A DNA stretch of 64,000 nucleotides from Roseibacillus persicicus (GCF_014651675.1 NZ_BMXI01000001.1:189968-253967); one strand, 5' to 3'; counted from the first letter of the stretch, positions 18,081 to 26,800 are shown. The notes: generated from the sequence alone by a model not told the origin. A program made the numbers and translations.

Positions 18081-18649
18081 TACGCGAACTGCCTCCCACA
18101 GATTGTTTCCCAACTACCCAGCTCGAGTAGAAAGAGTGAAAGATAAGGACGAACTCCCGAACGATTTTGGATCAAGTCCGCCACATGCTCACCGAGCTTC
18201 GTGGCTGCGACCGGATTAATTGTCCCGAAGCCAATCACGTCGGCATCCTCGGCGAAGATGAGCGGACACTTCACGGAAGCAGCAGCCTCCTTGATCTCAG
18301 GATGAGAATCGAAGAGTGAAACAGAACCCAGCAGTTTGCCCGCAAAAGGGATCAGCGAATAGCGCTTCTTGATTGCCGGCCCGATTTGCCGCCCCCACTG
18401 GGCGACCGCAGTCGCTTGCTCCAACTCATCAATACCTCTGAGCTGCGCCATCACCGGGAGAATGTCGCCAACTCCGATAGATTGCGCTACCAGATAGTTC
18501 CGAAACCCCTCCCCTTCCGCATCCCGGATGATACCGGTTTTGATAAGGGCTTGGATGGTTTCTTCCCGGACCTGCTCGACGAGATCACCAGTCGAAGATC
18601 CGGATTGGGGGACCGATTCTTCAACTGGGGTCTTTTCCATTAACTGCAT
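18080..18649 (-). CDS. Secretion-ATPase accessory protein, possibly a detached GspE N-terminal-like domain
   Basis: A 189-residue soluble protein directly upstream of the GspE/PilB gene and overlapping it by one base. Its helical N-terminal part (GEGFRNYLVAQSIGVGDILP) followed by a mixed alpha/beta part with SLIPFAGKLLGSVSLF resembles the order of N-terminal regulatory domains of GspE/PilB-type ATPases, where an X-x-x-L-x-x-x-Q-like helix pair precedes a core of this kind. I cannot confirm the family. The coupling suggests a stoichiometric partner of the ATPase. Confidence 0.62.
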   Translation of the reverse strand: MQLMEKTPVEESVPQSGSSTGDLVEQVREETIQALIKTGIIRDAEGEGFRNYLVAQSIGVGDILPVMAQLRGIDELEQATAVAQWGRQIGPAIKKRYSLIPFAGKLLGSVSLFDSHPEIKEAAASVKCPLIFAEDADVIGFGTINPVAATKLGEHVADLIQNRSGVRPYLSLFLLELGSWETICGRQFA

Positions 18650-18685
18650 GGGGATGTTTAAGGATGGGGGCAGAGGCTTTGAATT

Positions 18686-20350
18686 CTATCGACGGAAGCT
18701 TTCCGACTCACGGGAAAGGTCACGGCGAATTGCACGCATGGTGCGACAATAGTCAGCTTCGTGGGCCGGTCCCGGCTCGAGGGGATTGATTGACTGATGT
18801 CCAGCAGGGAGAGACAAGGAGCGGCTCAGTCGTTGGGTGGTCGCGTAATTGCGAGCTTCATCTTCAGGCGAGTATGAAGTTGGAGTCACCACGAAAATGA
18901 GGCTCGAACTCTCACGGGAAGTGTTCTTGCTCTTGAACAAGAAGTTCAGAAGAGGAACATCGCCAAACAGTGGAACCTTTGTTCCATCTTTCGAAGTAGC
19001 TTCCGAATAGAACCCACCGATCAAGAGTGAATGCCCATTGGGAATTCGTGCGATTGTATCGATAGTTGATTCTGCAACGCGAGGGTAGCGATTGCCAGTA
19101 ACACCCTCCACCTGTTCGACAACTTGCGCCGAGCGTGGACGCATCTTGAGGCGGATGGTTCCGTCAGGCAGCAAAGAAGGTGTCACCGCAACGGTAATAC
19201 CAATTTCACGAGTAGAGGCAGGGTCCCCTACCGGGTCACTCTCATCCACGGTGTAGCGAACTTCTTCAGTAATGGTAGTTCCACCCGTTCCTTGGGAAGT
19301 CTCACTGGTAATAATCGGAACACGGTCAATAATCGAGATAACAGCTTGCTCATTATCCTCAGTAATAACCACTGGATTGGACTTCTGATTCACCAGATTT
19401 CCTTCATTCAGTGCACGAATCACCCCGTTCAACTCGAACGGAGAAAGAACAAAATTGCTATCACCGGTGGAGGACGTCCCTGTAGTGCCAGTCGCACTGC
19501 TGGAGGTGACACCAAACAGTGAACTCAAGTCAGCGATTGCTCCCAAGCCAAGACCATTTGAGCCAAGGGTAGAACTCCAGTTTGTACCCAAGCGAGAAAC
19601 CGCAGAGCTATTTACCGAGAGAATCTTAACCTCCACAACGATCTGCCCCTGAGGCTTATCGACCTGCCTGAAGAAATTCTCAACCCGCTCGATTCGCTGG
19701 GGAGTATCAATAACCACAACCGTGCGGGTCTTTGGCTCGAAGTTTACCAGACCTGTTCCAGGAGAAAGGTAAGGTGTGACCAAGTTCTTAATCACTTCAA
19801 TATCGCTCGGGCGAAGGTAGCGCAACTGATAGTGCCACTCCTTGCTGGGAAGATCAGTCATTTGATCTTTGGTCAGGGCATAGACGGTATTCCCCTTCTC
19901 ATACATCTCGAGACCATATTGAAAAGCAAGCTCTTCCATTTTACTCAATGGGTCACCAGGAATGAGGCGGCCAGTCACCTTGTATTCATCAGATCCGATA
20001 CGCGGATTGTGGAAATACTGACGATTGGCTTCTTCAGCCAAAAGCTGAAAGACATCGTTCAGGCTCGCGTCCGTCAGTTGGTACGCACCGGAAGCTTTTT
20101 CAATTGCCGGAACAGCGACGGGGATCTGCTCTTCCATGGGCATGCCTTCAGGCACGGAATTGTTTTCAGCAGGAGGCATCTCCACTTCAACTGCTGCAGG
20201 CTCGGGGAGGTAATCATCGAAGGGAGGAAGTTCCTCGGTCGACGGTTGAGCGGGAGGAAGCTCCTCCGGCGACTGTGCGAAAAGCGGCAAGGCCGTCGCG
20301 AGTGGGAGAACGACAGCAAGTGTCTTCAAGTTTTGTGGCAGCAGTTTCAT
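18686..20350 (-). CDS. Outer-membrane secretin (GspD/PilQ type)
   Basis: A 554-residue secretin with a signal peptide (about 1-25) and a proline/glutamate-rich linker (26-85). Two N-domains follow: LTDASLNDVFQLLAEEANRQ and a second ending in the VVVIDTPQRIERVENFFRQ element. The secretin core shows NPVVITEDNEQAVISI, then GITVAVTPSLLPDGTIRLKM, IPNGHSLLIGGF, KVPLFGDVPLLNFLF and SSLIFVVTP, all in order. It forms the outer-membrane channel of the system. It is shorter than most GspD proteins (fewer N-domains). The next gene starts 36 bases downstream. Confidence 0.95.
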   Translation of the reverse strand: MKLLPQNLKTLAVVLPLATALPLFAQSPEELPPAQPSTEELPPFDDYLPEPAAVEVEMPPAENNSVPEGMPMEEQIPVAVPAIEKASGAYQLTDASLNDVFQLLAEEANRQYFHNPRIGSDEYKVTGRLIPGDPLSKMEELAFQYGLEMYEKGNTVYALTKDQMTDLPSKEWHYQLRYLRPSDIEVIKNLVTPYLSPGTGLVNFEPKTRTVVVIDTPQRIERVENFFRQVDKPQGQIVVEVKILSVNSSAVSRLGTNWSSTLGSNGLGLGAIADLSSLFGVTSSSATGTTGTSSTGDSNFVLSPFELNGVIRALNEGNLVNQKSNPVVITEDNEQAVISIIDRVPIITSETSQGTGGTTITEEVRYTVDESDPVGDPASTREIGITVAVTPSLLPDGTIRLKMRPRSAQVVEQVEGVTGNRYPRVAESTIDTIARIPNGHSLLIGGFYSEATSKDGTKVPLFGDVPLLNFLFKSKNTSRESSSLIFVVTPTSYSPEDEARNYATTQRLSRSLSLPAGHQSINPLEPGPAHEADYCRTMRAIRRDLSRESESFRR

Positions 20351-20397
20351 AGTTTTGGCAAGGGTTAGAGAAAAAGTGAACGGGTTGGGGGTGATTC

Positions 20398-21009
20398 TTA
20401 GTCACTGGCAAGGTCCAAATCGACCTTGATAGTCTGAGATTGATTGAGGTCGATTCGTTGAATTTCCTTGGGACCATTCGAGCGGGTTCCACCCCGTTGA
20501 ATTCCTTTTGGAAGCTTGGTCATGGAGCGAAGGCCCAGCTTCTTGGTCTTCATATCGCGGAAGTAGGCCCCGTTGGAGCGAACCCCTTCCAAGCGGAGTA
20601 GGACGGTCTCCCCTCCCACCGCAAGCTCGAGATTTTCACCGGCTTTGATTGGGGGGCTTCCGTTAATGATGATGCGATTTCCCACTGGGTCCATCATTGT
20701 CAAAGGCAAGGCATCAAGCACGCGCTGCAGGGGCAGAGTCGGCTTCTTGACGACTTCAGTCCGTTTCGTAGTCGCTACCGCGATCGCCTTTGCCTTCTTG
20801 GGGTCCTGAGGCAAACCAAAGATGTCCGTGCTCTTTCCTTGAATGGCGAGCTTGGACTTCTGCTGCGAAATGTATTCTTGAATCGCTCCGATTTGATCCC
20901 GGGCATCAACGAGAACCTTCCCTTTGGAAGCATTTGCCCCTTGGGCTAACGCTGGGCTCGAGATCGCGAAGGTTGCGAGAATTGAGAAAACTTTAGTTAG
21001 TTGATCCAT
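20398..21009 (-). CDS. Periplasmic secretin-partner protein (PilP/GspC-like position)
   Basis: A 203-residue protein with a signal peptide ending near SSPALAQG. The central part (LPLTMMDPVGNRIIING, AVGGETVLLRLEGVR) is a small beta-rich domain of the kind found in PilP or GspC homology regions, which link the inner-membrane platform to the secretin. The assignment rests mainly on position between the PilO-like and secretin genes. The start overlaps the upstream gene by 13 bases. No lipobox cysteine is present, unlike classical PilP. Confidence 0.65.
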   Translation of the reverse strand: MDQLTKVFSILATFAISSPALAQGANASKGKVLVDARDQIGAIQEYISQQKSKLAIQGKSTDIFGLPQDPKKAKAIAVATTKRTEVVKKPTLPLQRVLDALPLTMMDPVGNRIIINGSPPIKAGENLELAVGGETVLLRLEGVRSNGAYFRDMKTKKLGLRSMTKLPKGIQRGGTRSNGPKEIQRIDLNQSQTIKVDLDLASD

Positions 21010-21536
21010 GCTGAATAGGAGAGTTCTGCTTCAAGAAGTTGACCTTCCTTCTGCGGTTTGAGGTCGAGGGAATTGAGACTGAGGTTTGGCATTTGCGACT
21101 CCAGAGAAAGAATGCTCTCTTGCAACGCCTGGTAGGTTCCGCTGAGTGAAATGTTGTAAGTCACGCTAGGCTGCTGGCTAGCGGCTCCGATTCCAGTCTC
21201 GCGATTGACGAACTTGAAGTCATTCTGGCGGAACTTCTCCCCCGCGCTGTAGCTGGAAGAGATTTCCTTCAAAAGACCGGTCACCGATCCGACGTCGGAG
21301 TTTTTGAGGAGCGAATCCCAGTGGCCTTCGCGCTCTTTATAAACTGACAGCTGGGCCTTAATTCCCTTGGCCGTTCGTTCCGATCTCTCATTGTTGGTAT
21401 AGACCCCTTTCCGCTTGGTATACTCCTCGCTGATTCGGGCCTTCTGAGAGGCCAACACCCCGAAGATGATCAATAGAATCAAACAAGGCGCTACCGCCCC
21501 AAAGAGAATGATGCCAGTCTTGTAACGTGGATTCAT
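20997..21536 (-). CDS. PilO/GspM-like bitopic platform protein
   Basis: A 179-residue protein with a short basic N-terminus, one membrane helix (about 8-28, IILFGAVAPCLILLIIFGVL), a coiled-coil stalk (30-75) and a small C-terminal alpha/beta domain. This is the typical build of PilO and GspM. I chose the ATG at 21536, 4 bases after the GspL-like stop; the frame is open to 21584 within that gene. It should pair with the GspL-like protein and contact the PilP-position protein. Confidence 0.78.
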   Translation of the reverse strand: MNPRYKTGIILFGAVAPCLILLIIFGVLASQKARISEEYTKRKGVYTNNERSERTAKGIKAQLSVYKEREGHWDSLLKNSDVGSVTGLLKEISSSYSAGEKFRQNDFKFVNRETGIGAASQQPSVTYNISLSGTYQALQESILSLESQMPNLSLNSLDLKPQKEGQLLEAELSYSAWIN

Positions 21537-21540
21537 AAAT

Positions 21541-23280
21541 TTAAAGTTTTGTGATTGGAACTGCGAGGTTGTCGGCGGCCTCAATTCGCTGGGTGATTTG
21601 AAGCGAGAATTTGTAAGGAAATGACTGTTCGGTCGAGGGCTCGGCGGCTCGGCTGAAGTTGGGATTCTCCGACAGGTCCAAATTCACCATCAGGTTCCGT
21701 GTCTTCTGGCTCAAATCGAAGGCGCTGTTTCCAGTCGTCTCTTTAACCACATTGAAAACGTCTCCCATTCCTTCCTGGGTATTTAAGCGCACCAGGCTGT
21801 TAGTGGCCTCCTCCATGGCGAATCCACTAATCGTCCACTTTTTGACGAGACCTGCGGCGACTACCTTTTTGCTAGTTACGGATTCCGCACTTGCCACGTG
21901 TTCGGCATCGGAGAATTGCACCGTGCCGTCCAAGGGAAAGAGTCGGGCAAACAGCTCGAGAGTCACCCAACCTTTGGAACGGTCGGCAAGAAAACGTTCG
22001 GTGGCTTTGACCTTTTTCAGGTCGCGAGACAATACCGCCGCCTGCGAGGTGGTCTTCTTTCCCTGCTTCCAGTCGGGAGAAGACATTTTCATGAATGAAG
22101 TCGCTACGGTGAAGGCGCCAAAGAGGACGCATGCAGCGATACCCAAACGTGTGACCAGACGCCCGATTCTCAACAGCTTCATATCAGCTGCACCGGGCAT
22201 GCGGTCCAACTCTTCAGCCGAGGCTGAGAGAAAATCCTGCAGGTGGTAACCTTCCGCGATAGTCGTCCCGAAAGTCTCGGTCTCGGCAAAGGCGAGCTCT
22301 GGATTGTCGTCTTCGATTTGGAAAGTGCTCAATTCGATGGGCAACGCCATCTCTTCCGACGAGGGTGGAAGAAAGACCTGGTAATTCAGATTGAAAAGCA
22401 GAGCGGAAAGCTCCTCATCCAAGGGCTGGCCGGGAGTCAAACGACAATCAAAGACTTTCAAGCCCAAGTCCGCCAATTCCACAGAAGCAGCGGTAGTAGC
22501 AAGCGTGGACTCGAGACTGTGAGGAAGCTGTTTGGCGGTATGCTTGATCGAGCGAAGAAGAATCAACTCCCCTTGCGCTGAGTAGAAACCGAAGAAAGAG
22601 AAATCCTCAAAGCGCAGCATGATACAAAACGCCTTCTCTTGGGGACCAAGAGTCCGGGGCAGACGAGAGAGGAGAAGGAGCGGAGAGCTGATCCCAGCAG
22701 TCCGAATTGGGAAGTTGGAACGGTTCCCAATCTCGCGGAACTCACGCAACAGCTCTTCTCCCCGGCGACTAGTTGCCACCGCAGAACCGGAGGTCGTGAC
22801 CTGGGGAGATGCGGGAGTTGGATAAACTCGGAAAGACATCGTTTCCGAAGAAAGAGTCCGGTCCTGAAGGACCAGAGCGGGATCGTGAAGAATCAGCTCA
22901 CGAAGAGAAGTTTGATGAAGCTCTTCCCATTCTTGTTGCGGGAAATCGAAAACCGAGGCCTCTTGATTCAAATGAAGAACGACACCCAGTGAGCGGCAAC
23001 TTCCGGGGAAGACTTCGCTACGCAGATACTGGATATATTCTTCTAAAGCCTCGGCATCGGCGGAGAGCGGAATGGATTTGACGCTGACCCATTTGGCAGC
23101 GGTCTCATTCCAGAAGTAAGCGAGATAGTTTTCGCCTGATTCGAAAAGGTGTAGGCGACTGGAAAGAAGATGAGCATCACGATACCAGTCGGGATTCTTT
23201 CCGCGAGAGGTGTTTTTGAGAAGGCTGCGGGCATAGCCGTAATCCTTCAGGAGATTGGGAGTGGTGTCTTCGGTTTCCAT
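21541..23280 (-). CDS. GspL-like protein (PilM-PilN type fusion)
   Basis: A 579-residue protein. The first 390 residues look like a soluble actin-fold domain as in PilM or the cytoplasmic part of GspL. One membrane helix follows near 385-405 (GIAACVLFGAFTVATSF), then a coiled coil and a periplasmic C-terminal domain like PilN or the GspL periplasmic part. This makes one polypeptide of what type IV pilus systems usually encode as two genes, and matches the GspL layout of type II secretion. The actin-like domain is divergent, with no clear ATP motif. The PilO/GspM-like gene follows after 4 bases. Confidence 0.75.
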   Translation of the reverse strand: METEDTTPNLLKDYGYARSLLKNTSRGKNPDWYRDAHLLSSRLHLFESGENYLAYFWNETAAKWVSVKSIPLSADAEALEEYIQYLRSEVFPGSCRSLGVVLHLNQEASVFDFPQQEWEELHQTSLRELILHDPALVLQDRTLSSETMSFRVYPTPASPQVTTSGSAVATSRRGEELLREFREIGNRSNFPIRTAGISSPLLLLSRLPRTLGPQEKAFCIMLRFEDFSFFGFYSAQGELILLRSIKHTAKQLPHSLESTLATTAASVELADLGLKVFDCRLTPGQPLDEELSALLFNLNYQVFLPPSSEEMALPIELSTFQIEDDNPELAFAETETFGTTIAEGYHLQDFLSASAEELDRMPGAADMKLLRIGRLVTRLGIAACVLFGAFTVATSFMKMSSPDWKQGKKTTSQAAVLSRDLKKVKATERFLADRSKGWVTLELFARLFPLDGTVQFSDAEHVASAESVTSKKVVAAGLVKKWTISGFAMEEATNSLVRLNTQEGMGDVFNVVKETTGNSAFDLSQKTRNLMVNLDLSENPNFSRAAEPSTEQSFPYKFSLQITQRIEAADNLAVPITKL

Positions 23281-23301
23281 GGAAATAAGCGGGCAAGGGA
23301 G

Positions 23302-23323
23302 AAAAACGAGGGGAAAGTCCCCT
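23302..23323 (-). terminator. Weak terminator or attenuator between major pseudopilin and GspL-like genes
   Basis: On the minus strand a 6-base stem (AGGGGA/TCCCCT) with a 3-base loop is followed by CG and five T residues. It sits just downstream of the major pseudopilin gene and ahead of the GspL-like gene. Upstream G- and C-blocks (minus strand, 23344-23329) can pair in alternative ways with this stem. It may lower transcription of the machine genes relative to the pilin. Confidence 0.4.
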
Positions 23324-23392
23324 GAGGAGGGGAAAAGCCCCCCCGAATTCCGGAGAATTCGAAGAGGCTGAAATAGGACGGTCTAAGCCGGC

Positions 23393-23845
23393 TTACTGGA
23401 CTCCGCTAGGAGCGTAGAAAGCAGCGTCAGCGTTAGAGGTCATGTAGAGTGAACCCAACTCAGGAACGGAGTCGAAGTCAGTTCCAGCGGCGATGAAGGA
23501 ATTTCCAGCAGCAGGGTGAGTAGGAGGAGTGCTGATAGTAGCAGTCTCGACATACTTACCAGGTCCGAAGATCTCGTCAGAGAGGTCGTCGGCAGCAGGC
23601 CATGCAATTTCACCAGCTCCAGTGGCAGGAGTCTCAACACCCATGATGTTGGAGTGTGAGCGAACACCCTGCTGGGCGTTGCGGATCAAGAGAGCCGCGT
23701 TGGCACGGTCAGAACCACGCATCCACGCACGAGCGCCGATGAAGAGGACGCTGATGAGGGAAAGAAGAACGAGGATTACAACAGTAAGCTCGATCAGGGT
23801 CATTCCTTTGTTAGACTTGTTAGTCTTGGTGTTAGTCAGTTTCAT
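23393..23845 (-). CDS. Major pseudopilin / type IV pilin-like protein
   Basis: A 150-residue class III prepilin. The 14-residue leader ends in glycine and is followed by MTLIELTVVILVLLSLIS, with glutamate at +5; cleavage is expected after G14. The mature part after the helix is short and rich in Ala, Ser, Thr and Gly. It is separated from both neighbours by noncoding spacers (67 and 112 bases), unlike the rest of the operon, and has a long A/C-rich leader without a Shine-Dalgarno site. These features suggest separate, strong expression as the main structural subunit. Confidence 0.9.
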   Translation of the reverse strand: MKLTNTKTNKSNKGMTLIELTVVILVLLSLISVLFIGARAWMRGSDRANAALLIRNAQQGVRSHSNIMGVETPATGAGEIAWPAADDLSDEIFGPGKYVETATISTPPTHPAAGNSFIAAGTDFDSVPELGSLYMTSNADAAFYAPSGVQ

Positions 23846-23912
23846 TATGTTTTTCGGTTTGTTTTGTTTTGTTTTTTTTGCGTTCGGTAAAACGCGGTTT
23901 TCAAGTCCGCAC

Positions 23913-25175
23913 TTAGATTCCGTCGGAACGGTTCATGCGTGCATTCTCAAAAGCTTCTTCTGTAATCAACCCCTTGCGCAGAAGCTGCGTCAGGTTGGCA
24001 TCCCACTCGACGTTTCCGGCAGCGCGGATGACGTCTTCGAGGGACTGCTTTCCTTTGGAGTAATTCATGATCGAACTGGCAGTCCGGTCATCGTTGTTTT
24101 GCAGAAATTCGTAGGTCAGGACCCGGCGCTCGACTCCTTTGAGGAGGCCTTGGGACATGATGCAGACCAGCATCTCACCGAGACGGTTGAGAACGGCCTG
24201 TTGGCGTTCGGAAGGATACATTTCCAGAATCCGTCCCATGGTTTTCACCGCTCCAGTGGTGTGAAGAGTTGAGAGAACGAGGTGACCGGTTTGAGCTGCC
24301 TCGAGGCAAGTGTCCATGGCTTCCCGGTCGCGAATCTCCCCTACCAGGATAACGTGGGGCGCCTTCCGGAGTACGTCTTTCAAACCTTGGCGATAAGACT
24401 CCAGATCGCGTCCGACTTCCTGTTGGGTAACGACGCTTTTTGATGGGACCTTCGCTCCACTCCCGTCGGGAGCATCCTGATCATGAGGGTAAACATACTC
24501 CACCGGATCCTCCACGGTCACGATGTGCTTGGCCGTATTCTGGCGCAACCAGTCGATAATAGAAGCGAGGGTGGTAGACTTTCCTGAACCAGTAGGTCCG
24601 GTGACCAGGCAAAGGCCCGCACGCCGCTTCACAGCCTGGCGCAAGCAATGCATGGTGTCAGGATCGATTCCGAGGACATCGAGAGGCGGGATGGAATCAT
24701 TCAGAATCCGGCAAGTCAGTCCCAGTCCCGAGGAAGACAGGTGGGCCTGAATCCGCAAGCGGCCAGAGACCTCGCCGTTTGGCAAAGGAATTCCATTGCA
24801 AGAAAAGTCGTCCACCCGGTCGGTGCGCATCTTCTCGAAAGCTTGGCGAACCTTGGCATCTCCCCGCTCGTTGTTGGAAGCAGCGCTCCCAAAACCGTGA
24901 CTGGCACTTTCGCGATTGAGAATGAGAGCTTCGTAGACCGACTTCACGGCCTCCTGCGAAAGAACTCCCAGCGAATCAACGCACTCCATGCCGTTGTTCG
25001 TTTCGACAAAGACATGACGATTGGAGCGAACCTGAATATCGGAAACATTGCGACGCTCGCATTCTTCGAAAATATAGCCCAGAAGCTGAGTCCCAGTCAG
25101 GCTGGAAGCGTCCAAAGTAGGAGCAGCAATCACTTCGCTGGCGGGAGGAATAGGAGGTGGTGCGAGTGCGGTCAT
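23913..25175 (-). CDS. pilT: PilT-like retraction ATPase
   Basis: A 420-residue secretion-superfamily ATPase. Motifs in order: Walker A GPTGSGKSTTLAS, VTVEDPVEY, Walker B VILVGEIRDREAM and His box TGHLVLSTLHT. It lacks the GspE-type zinc motif, and its MSQGLLKG...R...EF end fits PilT. At about 420 residues it is longer than usual PilT (about 345) because of a proline-rich N-terminus and an insertion near 100. The place of the PilT AIRNLIRE motif is divergent here (TASSIMNYSKGKQSLEDVI). PilT disassembles the pilus fibre. It overlaps the upstream gene by 4 bases. Confidence 0.85.
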   Translation of the reverse strand: MTALAPPPIPPASEVIAAPTLDASSLTGTQLLGYIFEECERRNVSDIQVRSNRHVFVETNNGMECVDSLGVLSQEAVKSVYEALILNRESASHGFGSAASNNERGDAKVRQAFEKMRTDRVDDFSCNGIPLPNGEVSGRLRIQAHLSSSGLGLTCRILNDSIPPLDVLGIDPDTMHCLRQAVKRRAGLCLVTGPTGSGKSTTLASIIDWLRQNTAKHIVTVEDPVEYVYPHDQDAPDGSGAKVPSKSVVTQQEVGRDLESYRQGLKDVLRKAPHVILVGEIRDREAMDTCLEAAQTGHLVLSTLHTTGAVKTMGRILEMYPSERQQAVLNRLGEMLVCIMSQGLLKGVERRVLTYEFLQNNDDRTASSIMNYSKGKQSLEDVIRAAGNVEWDANLTQLLRKGLITEEAFENARMNRSDGI

Positions 25176-26020
25176 GAGTTATGGCCCTCCTCGTTACGGA
25201 TTGAGGATTGAGTGAGTTGCTCGGCAACATTGCGAGTCTCATTATTCAAGTGATCGAGGTAAGCCTTGCGCTCAGAGAACTCGAGCTTCTTGATGTCGGA
25301 AAACTTGTCCCAGCGTCCGTCAGCTTTCATCACCTCCACCACTTCGTCGTAACCAGAGATAATCTCAGGTAACATCTGGCTGTAAGTTCTGATGTCCGCG
25401 AGAGCTTCCGCAGGGTCTTGGTCCTTGGAAGTCCGGGCGGCAAAGACCAAATCATAGGCGGCCTGACCAGCTGTGAGGAGGCTCACGGGACTTTCTTTAT
25501 CTGCGAGACTGGTTTCCAGGGTCTTCAGGGACAATTCACGAACCTTCAGCTCGGAATCAATCACTTCATCATTGAAGCCTTCCCAAAGGAACATCTGATA
25601 GATGGCATAGTTCGCGAAGTTGCGTGGATCCATCTTCCAGGCGAGAGAGAGCTTCTTCTCGATACGCGCCATTGCATATTCGGAATATTGGTCACTCAGG
25701 TCGACAGGAACTCCAACCTCAGTCTTGGCTTCACGAAGCTCCGTAACCCAATTGAAAAGCTGTTCATCAGGGCGATTGGCGGCCTGAAGCTCAGCCTTCT
25801 TTTCGATCTTGCCCACTCCCCTATCCCAGAACCGAGTGATGGGACCCTGCAAGGCCATGCCGACCGTGCGGCCGAACGGGCTCTTTGCAAGCGCTCCCGG
25901 ATTCGGCTGATATTCGAAGTGTCCACCCTGCTCCAAGCGAGCAGAAGAAGCGGCCACCAGGACTGCCCCGAGAACAAAAACGGGAGCAGCAAATCCAAAG
26001 GTATTTGATTTGATATTCAT
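25172..26020 (-). CDS. Membrane-anchored or exported protein, PilG-like position
   Basis: A 282-residue protein with one N-terminal hydrophobic segment (about 9-28, GFAAPVFVLGAVLVAASSAR) and a long mainly helical mature part. No family is recognised. It overlaps the ABC permease gene upstream and the PilT-like gene downstream by 4 bases each. In Myxococcus xanthus the order PilG (anchored extracytoplasmic protein), PilH (ABC ATPase) and PilI (permease) is linked to pili. This gene holds the matching place next to an ATPase and a permease, so a PilG-like role is an inference from context. Confidence 0.72.
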   Translation of the reverse strand: MNIKSNTFGFAAPVFVLGAVLVAASSARLEQGGHFEYQPNPGALAKSPFGRTVGMALQGPITRFWDRGVGKIEKKAELQAANRPDEQLFNWVTELREAKTEVGVPVDLSDQYSEYAMARIEKKLSLAWKMDPRNFANYAIYQMFLWEGFNDEVIDSELKVRELSLKTLETSLADKESPVSLLTAGQAAYDLVFAARTSKDQDPAEALADIRTYSQMLPEIISGYDEVVEVMKADGRWDKFSDIKKLEFSERKAYLDHLNNETRNVAEQLTQSSIRNEEGHNS

Positions 26021-26778
26021 GCTTTTGCAGTGGTCCGATGAGCGAGAAACGAGCTCGCTGAGGTGATGAGGGATAGCCCTCCTAGATAGACGAGGATGTT
26101 GAGGAAAAGGGTGAACTTGAGTGCTCCCATCTGAAACACCAGTTGTTCAGTCAGGTCCGCCAAGTGATATTGAGGCGAAATGGCATAGACGAGGCGGATG
26201 AGACCGTTGCTCTCGACCTTGGTCGCCACCTCCAGATAACCGACTCCGTAGAGACCGTAGAATGTAATACCCACCGTTACGAGATAACCAATCAGCGTAC
26301 CAAAACGGCTGCCCAGAGCAGTGGCCAGCATCATCAGAGGCAAAGTCACGACCAAGAAGAGAACTCCGTATTGCAGATTGGTGAGAATCCAAGAACCCAC
26401 ATTCTCATCAGGGGCCGCGCCCAAGCAGCAGACAAGGATGGCGAGAAGAACGAGAGGAACGAGGATGACGGCATGCGCCAACCACACCTGACAGAGCTGT
26501 CGCACAGAACCCAAGCCCATGCTATGAAAGTAGGTTCCCAGGCCAGACTTTACATTCTGGTCCCCCTGCCTGGCAGCTTGGCCGAAAAGCCAGAACGTAG
26601 TCACCAACCAAAGAAGAACCCAAGCTGCCTGAGCCCGCGCTGGCTCGATGAGCCCCAAGGCAAATTCGCTTGGCACCAAAATGGGAAGAAGAAACGGAAG
26701 CAATCCGACGCAAAACAACGCCACGACCCAAGCCTTGCGCACGAGCAAGGTTCGTAAAGTGAGTTGAAAGAGTTTCAT
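26017..26778 (-). CDS. ABC-2-type transporter permease
   Basis: A 253-residue protein with about six membrane helices (around 14-34, 52-68, 98-122, 134-155, 160-182, 222-245) and short loops. Size and layout fit ABC-2-type permeases. The ATPase gene lies 22 bases upstream and the next gene overlaps by 4 bases. I infer a full transporter of two permease and two ATPase chains working with the pilus system, comparable with PilI of Myxococcus. The substrate cannot be read from the sequence. Confidence 0.82.
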   Translation of the reverse strand: MKLFQLTLRTLLVRKAWVVALFCVGLLPFLLPILVPSEFALGLIEPARAQAAWVLLWLVTTFWLFGQAARQGDQNVKSGLGTYFHSMGLGSVRQLCQVWLAHAVILVPLVLLAILVCCLGAAPDENVGSWILTNLQYGVLFLVVTLPLMMLATALGSRFGTLIGYLVTVGITFYGLYGVGYLEVATKVESNGLIRLVYAISPQYHLADLTEQLVFQMGALKFTLFLNILVYLGGLSLITSASSFLAHRTTAKA

Positions 26779-26800
26779 TGCTAAGTGGGTGGAGAAAAAA

